Shown here: positions 16,644-23,498 of the stretch, in pieces
Position numbering within the stretch: position 1 is the first letter of the stretch
Layout of the letters: every line of letters starts with the position of its first letter
NCBI GenBank assembly: GCA_964454025.1
Contig: CAYVRP010000001.1
Location: 1-64,000, forward strand
Source: JAFGBI01 sp964454025
Lineage (GTDB): Bacteria > Myxococcota_A > Polyangia > Polyangiales > Polyangiaceae
Length of the DNA stretch: 64,000 nt
Direction of reading: 5' to 3'
Notes under the pieces: model-generated
What the model was told of the DNA's origin: nothing
Databases searched by the model: none
The model's input: the letters and a program-made list of their open reading frames with translations, nothing else
Made by a program: the position numbers and the translations under genes

Positions 16644-17745
16644 CGTCACTCTCCTGTCGCAGCTCCGCTTCGGAGCATTCGGCGGCGAGGCCGCAGGTGG
16701 CCCCCGTCGCCGTTGCGAAGCGGAGGCCGAGACCGGCGGGGGGGTGGAGCGCGGAGAGCGGAAGACGCCCGAGGCCGAGCAGGGCGGCCACCTCGAGGGT
16801 CGCCCGCGCGGGCAACGCCTCCTGCACGACGGGTCCTCCACAGTCGGGACACCAGAGCCCCTGCCGCGTGAAGGTCATGAACGCGGGGCCGAGCGAGCGG
16901 CCGCAGGCGCCGCCACAGACCCTCGCCGGGCAGAGCGGGACGGCCGCCTCCGCGATCAGGTCGCGAGGCGGCGCGGAGAGGGCCGCCGCGGCGAGGGCGA
17001 CCAGCTCGGCGAGGGTCGTGGTGGTGGGCACCGGGCGCCAGGGGACGGCGCCGTGTCGGAAGGGGAACGGGTGCAGCCGACAGCCCGGTGAGGCGGTGAG
17101 CGGGGGCGTCGAGAGACGCGGCTCGGTCCCACCTTGCAGCGCGATCAGCCGCGCCGGAGCCAGTTCGGCGTGGCTGACCGCGTCGGCGGCGAGCGCGGCG
17201 GCCAGCGCCCCCATCGGCGAAGAGGTGGGGACCCCCGCGTCCGGGTTGTGCTCCAGCGTCGCCAGGCACGACTCGCGCACGTTGGCGAGGCGCACGTCGT
17301 CCGCCGTGAGCAAGCACCCGGCGCAAGGCTCGCCGTCGCCCCCGTGGTCGGGGACGAGGGTGACGGACACTCCGCGCCGTGCCGTGGCGAGGCGGAGGTA
17401 GGGCCGCCCGAGCAAGCTCGCGGCGCGGCCGAGCGCCAGCTCGGCCGCGCGGTTGTCGGGGCAAGCCGCCAGCAGATCCGCGCGCGCGAGCGCGCCGATC
17501 CCGAGCACCCGCACGTCGTCGGCCACCACGTCCACGCGCACGGGCGAGGCGGCGCGGAGCAGGGCGCGCGCGGCCTCCACCTTCAGCAGGCCGACCTGCT
17601 CGGGCAGGTACGGCTGCACCGCGACGTTACGCGCCTCGACCCGGTCGAAGTCGACCAGGACGAGGTGGTCCACGCCCACGCGCGGGAGCGCGAGGGCGAA
17701 GGGGAGCCCCACGGTCCCGAGCCCGCAGACCAGCGCGGTCGTCAT
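16627..17745 (-). CDS. E1-like ThiF-fold activating enzyme (E1-A)
   Basis: The predicted protein has 372 residues from ATG 17745, with GAGGAGG 5 nt upstream; it overlaps the ClpA/B-like stop in ATGA. Residues 3-130 form a Rossmann nucleotide-binding fold: GLGTVG (8-13), VDFDRVEARN (Asp32, Asp34, Asn40) and Lys55. Residues 141-144 form a CxxC (CAGC). Cys160, in RESCLATLEHNP before a SSPMGALAAALAADAV helix, is the best candidate for the catalytic Cys. A second set (Cys272, 277, 281, 299, 302) looks like a zinc ribbon. The Arg expected after the Asn is Gln44. It probably adenylates one of the two Gly-Gly modifiers and passes it to the E2-like protein encoded next. Confidence 0.83.
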   Translation of the reverse strand: MTTALVCGLGTVGLPFALALPRVGVDHLVLVDFDRVEARNVAVQPYLPEQVGLLKVEAARALLRAASPVRVDVVADDVRVLGIGALARADLLAACPDNRAAELALGRAASLLGRPYLRLATARRGVSVTLVPDHGGDGEPCAGCLLTADDVRLANVRESCLATLEHNPDAGVPTSSPMGALAAALAADAVSHAELAPARLIALQGGTEPRLSTPPLTASPGCRLHPFPFRHGAVPWRPVPTTTTLAELVALAAAALSAPPRDLIAEAAVPLCPARVCGGACGRSLGPAFMTFTRQGLWCPDCGGPVVQEALPARATLEVAALLGLGRLPLSALHPPAGLGLRFATATGATCGLAAECSEAELRQESDDEAFE

Positions 17746-19886
17746 GACGCCTCCTCGATGGTGACCGAGAGGTCCCGGTCGGCGTCGAGTCGGAGCCGGG
17801 CTTCGCCCGCGTCGCCCGCGTGGAGCAGCAGCTCCTCGAGGGGGGACGCGACGCGGTCCTCGAACGCCGTGCGCAGGGCGCGGGCTCCGAGCGCGTCGAG
17901 GCCCGGGGTGGCGTCGATCAGGTGGCGCAGCGCCTCCTCCTCCGCCTCCAGGGCGACGCCCTCGCGGGTGCCGAGCTCGTGGCACCAGCGGCGGAGCAGG
18001 GCGAGGTGGTCTTCGGGCCGCAGCGGGCCCAACCAGAGCACCCGCCCGCCGCAGCGACTCAGGACGGGCTGCGGGAGCAGGCGGCGGAGCTCGCGCCCGA
18101 GGTCGTCGAGGACGCGGCGGCGCTCGTCGCCCCGAAAACCGATGCTGCGCCGGCCCGCCCCCACGTTGGTGGTGACGAGGAGGCACAGGCCACGCGTTGG
18201 GACCGTGTCGCCCTCGTTGGAGGTCAGGCTCCCGTCCAGCAGCGGCAGGACGACGCGCTCCAGCAGCTCCACGCACCCGCGCTCCGGCTCGGCCAGCTCG
18301 ATGACGCCGCGACCGCTCCGGCGCTTCAACCAGCGGAAGAGCTCGCCCCCGCCGCCGAAGCCGACGTAGCTCGGCGGCGCCCCGACGAGGCGGTTGACGT
18401 GCGACTCGTGGGCGAAGTCGCCGCCCCGGATCACGAAGGGCTCGGTGCCGTCGCCGTCACACGCCACCTGCAGCGCGCGCGCGAGCTCGCTCTTGCCGAC
18501 GCCGGGGGGGCCCGCCAGGACCGCCACGAACGGGCGGTGCTCGGGCACCCCGCGGAGCCGCGCGCGCCGCCGCCGGTGGGCGGCGTACCAGCGCGCCAGG
18601 TCGGCGAGCGCCTCCTGGTGGCCCACGACGCGCTCCCGGAGGATGGCGAGGGCGCGGCCCGGATCGGTGACGGCGCGCCCTGCGAGCTCGTTGACCAGCG
18701 CCTCTACCGCGGCCGCCGGAACCGAGTCCTGCCCTAGCCGCAGCGCGCGGGCGACGGCCCGCTCGAGGAGCGCGACCCCGGCGTGGGGCTGGGCCTGGCC
18801 GTCGACCAGGGACGACCGCGCGAGGACCGCGCGCTGGGCCTCCACGGTCACCGCGACACCCCGCGCCGCCGCCCCCCGCGCGCGCGCGGGGAGCACCTGC
18901 TCCAGCATCTCCTCCGCGCTCGCCTCGTCCAGGGGCACCAGGGTCTGCCGGCGATCCCACGCCTCGTCCCCCACCACCCGCGACGTTTCGTTGGTGGCCA
19001 GCAGGAGGCGCAGGCCGTGCTCGCTGACCAGCAGCTTGAGCAGATCCACCGCGTCATTCCGGCCGTTGACGGCGCGAAACAGGCGATGCGCCTCGTCGAT
19101 GAACAGGATCACGTCGAGCGCGGCGAGCCGCTGCAGCGCACGGTTGCGCACGAGCTCGGCGTCCGGCGCGCGCCCTCCGTCGAGCAGGGACGGGTCGATC
19201 GTGATCAGCGTGGTGCCGCGCAGCGGACCGCTCACCCGGCCCTGCACCACGCGCTCGGCGAAGTACTGGACGAAGGGCGACTTGCCCACCCCACTCGGGC
19301 CGTGCAGCAGCGCCGCCCGGTTGTCGGCGCGGAGGCAGACCTCCTCCACCTGCCGCGCCGCTTCCGCGAAGCGGGGGGTCGCCCCGATGGGCGGCCGTGC
19401 GCCGCTGCCCGTGAGGACCACCATCGGCAGGGGGAGCTCGGCGAGCGCCAGCACCGAGGGGGCGGCCAGCTGGGCGTGGATCTTCGGGGCGGGCACCCAG
19501 GGGAGGGCACCGAAGCGATCGGGCTCCACCGTCAGCGCGGCGAGGGCGGCAGCTCGCCCGAGGGCGAGCACCCCCAGCACGAAGTAGCGCCCCGGGTCTG
19601 GGCCGTCGCCCGCGCTGACGGTGAAGCGCGGCCCGAATCGGCGCAGCGGCACGCGGTGCGCGGGCTCGAACCGCTCGTCGGCGAGCAGCGGCGCCGGACG
19701 CCCCTGCACCGCGATCACCGTGCCGAGCTCGGTCCTCCGGATCCCGACCGGGAAGGCCCCGCCGAGCGCCGGGATCTCGCAGCGTTCGATCCAGGCGCTG
19801 GGGGAGCCGCCTTCGCGCACCGGCTCCGAGCTCGTGTCGACCGCCACCCGCGCGGCGTCAGCGCCGCGTTCAGCCATCGCTTCCAT
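17742..19886 (-). CDS. ClpA/ClpB-like double AAA+ ATPase with altered D2 Walker B
   Basis: The predicted protein has 714 residues. ATG 19886 is chosen because GGAGA lies 8 nt upstream; ATG 19877 is weaker. Residues 1-170 are not a Clp_N domain and are probably specific to this system. D1 has Walker A GPSGVGKS (196-203) and Walker B ILFIDEA (Asp264-Glu265). D2 has Walker A GPPGVGKS (459-466) and the pore loop GAPPSYVGF as in ClpB. Its Walker B reads VIELAE (528-533), with Ala532 where Asp is expected while Glu533 is kept. It ends with a D2-small-like domain. No ClpP-binding IGF/IGL loop was noticed. It likely remodels or unfolds tagged proteins, with D2 activity possibly reduced. It overlaps both neighbours (17 and 4 nt). 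Confidence 0.86.
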   Translation of the reverse strand: MEAMAERGADAARVAVDTSSEPVREGGSPSAWIERCEIPALGGAFPVGIRRTELGTVIAVQGRPAPLLADERFEPAHRVPLRRFGPRFTVSAGDGPDPGRYFVLGVLALGRAAALAALTVEPDRFGALPWVPAPKIHAQLAAPSVLALAELPLPMVVLTGSGARPPIGATPRFAEAARQVEEVCLRADNRAALLHGPSGVGKSPFVQYFAERVVQGRVSGPLRGTTLITIDPSLLDGGRAPDAELVRNRALQRLAALDVILFIDEAHRLFRAVNGRNDAVDLLKLLVSEHGLRLLLATNETSRVVGDEAWDRRQTLVPLDEASAEEMLEQVLPARARGAAARGVAVTVEAQRAVLARSSLVDGQAQPHAGVALLERAVARALRLGQDSVPAAAVEALVNELAGRAVTDPGRALAILRERVVGHQEALADLARWYAAHRRRRARLRGVPEHRPFVAVLAGPPGVGKSELARALQVACDGDGTEPFVIRGGDFAHESHVNRLVGAPPSYVGFGGGGELFRWLKRRSGRGVIELAEPERGCVELLERVVLPLLDGSLTSNEGDTVPTRGLCLLVTTNVGAGRRSIGFRGDERRRVLDDLGRELRRLLPQPVLSRCGGRVLWLGPLRPEDHLALLRRWCHELGTREGVALEAEEEALRHLIDATPGLDALGARALRTAFEDRVASPLEELLLHAGDAGEARLRLDADRDLSVTIEEAS

Positions 19887-20352
19887 CCAGCATCTCTCCA
19901 CATCGCGTGCACTGCGCCGCCTCGGCGCAGAGGGAGCAGGACACGACGTCACAGGCGGGGCACCGCAGCGCCGCCGCCCCGGGCGCCAGCGCCTGCCGGC
20001 AGATCCCGCAGCGCGTCACCCCCGCCGCCGCCGCGGTCTGCCAGCGCGGCGCTTCGGCGTAGCGGCAGCGGTGGAGCCCCCCCGGCGTGTCGAGGACGAA
20101 TTCGGCCGGAGCGACGACGATCGCCACGCCGCGTGAGGGCGGCTCGGTGCCGACCCGCGTCGCGACGCCCGGCGGGAGCACCAGCAAGAGGTCGTGGCGC
20201 CCACCGGCCCGCGCGGCGGCGTAGCCCCGCGCCCCGCCCGGGAGGCGGACCGACCCGGACGCCTCGACGGGGAGCCGCGCCCCGCCGGTCTCCACCCAGG
20301 CCACCCGCTCCCCCGTCACGCGGACCTCCGCGCTGCCGTCCAGCAGCCACAC
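19870..20352 (-). CDS. RING-like Cys-rich protein, candidate E3
   Basis: The predicted protein has about 160 residues; the start is uncertain. GTG 20352 is the best in-frame codon, lying inside the end of the E1-B gene (37-nt overlap), but no good ribosome site was seen. Residues 1-105 are beta-rich (alternating Val/Arg/Gly). Residues 115-151 hold four CxxC knuckles: CGIC, CPAC, CSLC and CTRC, spaced 12, 4 and 5 residues apart. Eight Cys in this order can form a cross-brace RING-like binuclear site or two zinc ribbons; no His ligand replaces a Cys. With E1- and E2-like genes in the same operon, a ligase (E3) or modifier-binding role is the natural hypothesis. Zinc ribbons of other function are the alternative. 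Confidence 0.68.
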   Translation of the reverse strand: MWLLDGSAEVRVTGERVAWVETGGARLPVEASGSVRLPGGARGYAAARAGGRHDLLLVLPPGVATRVGTEPPSRGVAIVVAPAEFVLDTPGGLHRCRYAEAPRWQTAAAAGVTRCGICRQALAPGAAALRCPACDVVSCSLCAEAAQCTRCGEMLDGSDG

Positions 20353-21695
20353 GCCGGGAGGGCCGGGCCGCGGTGCAGGCGACCGGGGAGCATCCAGTTC
20401 ACCACCTCCTGCGCCGGTGGGACCGCCCCCGACGTGAGGAAGGCGGCCAGCGCACGGGCCGCGAGGACGCCGGCGAACAGGTTGGTCAGGACGTTGGACG
20501 GGGTGCTCTCCTGGCTGCAGCCGGCGCGCCGGGCGCGCTCGCGACGCTCCGTCGCCGCGCTGCGGTCGAGCTCCTCGGGACCGCAATCGAGGCAGGGCGC
20601 GCCAGCGCCGATGACCACCGATCGGAAGGTGCCGTAGGTGAACTCCGTGCCGCCGTCGAGCACCAGCACCCCCGGCGCGCCGCGCTTCAGGTGCGCGAAG
20701 GCTGCCGCGCGGGGTTCGAACGCATCCGGGAAGAGGCCCACCACGTCCGGGCGGAAGCGCTGGAGATGCTCGGGAGCGAACCGGCTGGGGACGGCGACGA
20801 CCTCGGGCGGGGGCGCCCCGGCGTCGGCCGCGCGCCGGCCCGTGAAGGCGCGCGCGGTGGCGGCGGCCTTCGGCTCGCCGAGCTCCGCGCCGGCGTACAG
20901 GATCTGCCGGGAGAGGTTGCTGAGCTCGACCGCGTCCGGATCCACCACCACCAGCCGGCCGAGGGCACGCGCGAGCGGCGGTTCGTGCAGCAGCGCTTCC
21001 AGGAAGGCGTGCGCGAGCGCGCCGCCACCGCCGACCAGCAGCGCCGTCAGGGGCGCCGGCGGCCTCGCGATCGCGGTCGCAGGTCGGATCTCGAGCAGCT
21101 CCGGGGCGCGGGGCATCGGCTCGTCGAGGGCGGGATCGTCGTAGGCCCTCGCGGCCGCGAGGTAGTCGCCGAGCAGGTGCCCGGCCGCCTCCACCCCGTG
21201 GAGGCCGAGCGGCGCGGTGCTCGCCAGGGACGCCACGGGAGGGCGTCCGGCCTGGGCGCGGACCTCGCGGAGGCTGCGGCCGATCACGATCGAGTCACGA
21301 CCGCGCGCGAAGAAGCGCACGCGCTCCGGGGCTCGCTTGCCCAGGCGGCGCATGCTGGCCGCGAACGTGCGCGGGGCGTCGGTCACATCGGCCACGACGT
21401 AGGGGCCCTCCGGGTCCTCCGGCGCGCAGAGCGCCAGCCCGAGGTCGAGCGAGACGATCTCGAGCGCTACGCTCGGGTTCAGCCGCAGCAGACGGGCCGG
21501 CCCCGCGAGGGGGGCACACCGCGGGGCCGGCAGCGCGAGTGTCTGCCGGGTGACGCCCATCGCGCCAGCGACGAGCGCGAGGTGGTGCAGGGCGGGGTCG
21601 AGCCGCCCCGGGCTCAGGCACACCAGGCGCCGCTCGAGCGCGGCTTGCCGGAAGCCTGGCGCGATGAGCTGGCGGGTGTAGCGGAGGTGCGTCAC
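20316..21695 (-). CDS. E1-like activating enzyme with two ThiF-type halves (E1-B)
   Basis: The predicted protein has 459 residues. GTG 21695 is the start: it overlaps the JAB 2 stop in GTGA and has GAGG 6 nt upstream. The N-terminal half opens with RYTRQLIAPGF, the classic opening of ThiF/E1 domains. It continues with a Rossmann-like pattern whose glycines are largely lost, so it looks like an inactive adenylation half. The second half is active-looking: GGGG (222-225), VDPDAVELSNLSRQ (Asp252, Asp254, Asn260, Arg263), GEPKA (Lys276), CxxC at 368-371, and candidate catalytic Cys393 in GCSQESTPSN. An inactive plus an active half in one chain is the layout of eukaryotic E1 enzymes, here without a ubiquitin-fold domain. 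The protein ends with ACGCW plus a short basic tail. Confidence 0.84.
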   Translation of the reverse strand: MTHLRYTRQLIAPGFRQAALERRLVCLSPGRLDPALHHLALVAGAMGVTRQTLALPAPRCAPLAGPARLLRLNPSVALEIVSLDLGLALCAPEDPEGPYVVADVTDAPRTFAASMRRLGKRAPERVRFFARGRDSIVIGRSLREVRAQAGRPPVASLASTAPLGLHGVEAAGHLLGDYLAAARAYDDPALDEPMPRAPELLEIRPATAIARPPAPLTALLVGGGGALAHAFLEALLHEPPLARALGRLVVVDPDAVELSNLSRQILYAGAELGEPKAAATARAFTGRRAADAGAPPPEVVAVPSRFAPEHLQRFRPDVVGLFPDAFEPRAAAFAHLKRGAPGVLVLDGGTEFTYGTFRSVVIGAGAPCLDCGPEELDRSAATERRERARRAGCSQESTPSNVLTNLFAGVLAARALAAFLTSGAVPPAQEVVNWMLPGRLHRGPALPACGCWTAARRSA

Positions 21696-22753
21696 GGCGC
21701 GCCTCGCTCGGCCGCGGCACGGACCGGTCCGCTCGGGAGGCGGGTCGCCTCGCGGATGAGCTCCGCGATCGCCAGGAGGCGCTCGCGGAGCTCGGGCTCC
21801 CCGTTGCCGAGGGCCCGGCGCACGTCGGCGAGCGCTCGCTCCAGCAGCCGGGGGGTGCTCACTCCGCCGGGGAGCGCTCGCGCGGGGCGATGCCCGCGCG
21901 GCAGCACGAGCCGGCGCTCGCGCGAGGACCACCCGGAGTCGAGGTCATCTTCCTCCTCGGTGCAGCGCCGGCTGCCTCCCCAGGAAGTGGACACGTACCG
22001 CCGGACCTCGCCGTCGATCTCGTCGAGGTCGATCGGCTCGGGCTCGCCCGGCTCCACGACGACGTCGGGCTCGTCGGTGGTCACCGAGCTCAGCAGGCGC
22101 ACCTCGCCGCCCTCCGCGGGGACCGGGTCGTAGGTGAACGTGAGCTCGAGCGCGTAGAACCGGATCCGGTCGCGCTCGGCCTGGAAGACGACGCTGAACA
22201 CGCGGTCGTGAGTCTGGACCCCCTCGACGGTAGCGGCGGCGAGCTCCACGCCGGGGCAGCGCACGCGGACGAGGCCCGCGTCGTCCAGGTCCAGGACCGA
22301 GCCGGTCCCGTCGTGGGTGGGCTGGAGCGCCCGTGACCACCGGCGCTCGAAGCGGGGCAGCGCCGCGAGGTGAGGCGCGAGCTTCTCGGAGATCCACTCG
22401 TCGTCCGTCGAGCTGTGGCAGAGGAACGCGTACGGCGGGTGCAGGTGAGCGAGCCCGAGCAACTCCAGCCCGGTGCGCTCCAGGGCCTCGCTGATCGTGC
22501 GCTGCACGTTCCCGGCGGTGCAGTCGAAGGAAGCCGATGACACGACCTGGTGGCGCAGCAGGAAGACGTCGGTGCACCGCCGCGGCTCGTCCGCCGGGCC
22601 CAGCAGCAACGCCGCGAGCTCCTTCGAGCCGTGCCGGCGGGTGACCGCCGCGGCGTAGGCGCGGAGCTTCGCGCAAGCGCTGGCGCTCAGCGCGAGGCAA
22701 GCTCGGTCCGGTTCCGCGGGCGCGGGAGCGCCCCCGTCGATCCGGTCAGGCAC
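21692..22753 (-). CDS. JAMM/MPN metallo-isopeptidase (JAB 2)
   Basis: The predicted protein has 353 residues from ATG 22753, overlapping the modifier 2 gene by 8 nt. The JAMM domain is N-terminal: Glu45 (KELAALLLG), HLH (His103, His105) and, after a PYAFLCHS loop, SSTDD (Ser114/115, Asp117/118). All metal and catalytic positions are present. Residues 200-260 are beta-like and acidic. The C-terminal third is helical and charged. The likely job is to trim the nine-residue tail of the modifier encoded just upstream and to remove it from targets. Unlike JAB 1, the HxH to Ser-Asp spacing is normal. Confidence 0.86.
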   Translation of the reverse strand: MPDRIDGGAPAPAEPDRACLALSASACAKLRAYAAAVTRRHGSKELAALLLGPADEPRRCTDVFLLRHQVVSSASFDCTAGNVQRTISEALERTGLELLGLAHLHPPYAFLCHSSTDDEWISEKLAPHLAALPRFERRWSRALQPTHDGTGSVLDLDDAGLVRVRCPGVELAAATVEGVQTHDRVFSVVFQAERDRIRFYALELTFTYDPVPAEGGEVRLLSSVTTDEPDVVVEPGEPEPIDLDEIDGEVRRYVSTSWGGSRRCTEEEDDLDSGWSSRERRLVLPRGHRPARALPGGVSTPRLLERALADVRRALGNGEPELRERLLAIAELIREATRLPSGPVRAAAERGAP

Positions 22754-23066
22754 CGCGCACCTCGCGAGGGGAGCGCCCGCCCCGGGCGGCGACGTTGAGG
22801 TCGACCAGGAGCTCCTCGCCCTCGCGGAACATCCGCTCGAGCTCGTCCAGCGTCGTGGTCGCGTCGACCTGGCGGGCCTGGCCGCCGGCGTTGACGACGA
22901 AGCTCCGGCGCTCGGTCAGGCCGAGGGACGCCGCCTCGGGTAGCATGCGCTGCAGGGCGTCACGCACCGTGTGGCCACCGAGCCGATCGTCGAGCTCGAT
23001 GGCCCTTCCCGCCCTGCGTCCTGCGATCCGGGCCGTGAGTCGTTTCTTCTGCTGCTGTCCATCCAT
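22746..23066 (-). CDS. Ubiquitin-like beta-grasp modifier 2
   Basis: The predicted protein has 106 residues from ATG 23066, with a strong GGAGG 7 nt upstream; this is the first gene of the operon. The order of elements is strand (KRLTARIAGR), strand (RAIELDD), helix (TVRDALQRMLPEA), strand (RSFVVNAGG), turn, helix (TLDELERMF) and strand (EELLVDLNVA), as expected for ubiquitin-like folds. The end is AARGG followed by RSPREVRGA, so cleavage after Gly97 would leave an Arg-Gly-Gly terminus like that of mature ubiquitin. The next gene encodes a JAMM protease suited to this cut. A conjugated modifier is the best reading. Confidence 0.75.
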   Translation of the reverse strand: MDGQQQKKRLTARIAGRRAGRAIELDDRLGGHTVRDALQRMLPEAASLGLTERRSFVVNAGGQARQVDATTTLDELERMFREGEELLVDLNVAARGGRSPREVRGA

Positions 23067-23498
23067 GACGTACCTCCACCGCTCGGCCCCCTGCTTCGGA
23101 GCCATTCGTCGAGCTCCCTCGCCCTCCCAGCTGACCGGGGCGGTGCGCGCGTCCCCGGAGGGGCGAGGGCTCGGCGCCGGTGGCCCCCCGGCCCGCGGTG
23201 CTAGCCATGGACGGGGTCCAGGAGCGTGGCCGGCTGGGCACGAATCCTCCGAAGCCTCCCGGCGTGGGGCCGATCGTGGCGAGGTCGTCAGGGCGGAATC
23301 GAAGCTGGCTCCCTCGAGGTCGCCCGTTCGCGGCGGGCCACCGCGGCGCGAAGCGGTAGAAACGAGAGGCAGGGACGCGGACATGCCAAGGGCTGATCGG
23401 GGCCGACGTCGCGGCCGCTTCGGCGGGGCTGGCTGGCGGAGCGAAGAACCCTCCGAGACCAGGGTTCGGTGTCTGGACGGGGTCATGGTGAGGTGATC
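23067..23498. promoter_or_regulatory. Divergent control region of the ubiquitin-like locus
   Basis: These 432 nt separate the 12-gene minus-strand operon (start 23066) from the 3-gene plus-strand unit (start 23499), so promoters for both must lie here. A 10-bp direct repeat GGACGGGGTC occurs at 23209-23218 and 23475-23484, the second close to the plus-strand start. No clear -35/-10 pair or coding frame was found. Confidence 0.5.

Noticed and set aside
10993..23066. Pup-proteasome system
   Set aside because: No Pup-like short disordered protein ending Gly-Gly-Gln/Glu, no PafA/Dop ligase and no 20S subunits; modifiers look folded and come with E1, E2 and JAMM genes.
10993..23066. Type II CBASS (Cap2/Cap3) operon
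   Set aside because: No CD-NTase or effector gene is present, and E1 and E2 functions are on separate proteins.
23481..23498. Earlier start of the 807-residue gene at the upstream in-frame codons
   Set aside because: ATG 23499 has the better ribosome site; the upstream residues add nothing recognisable.
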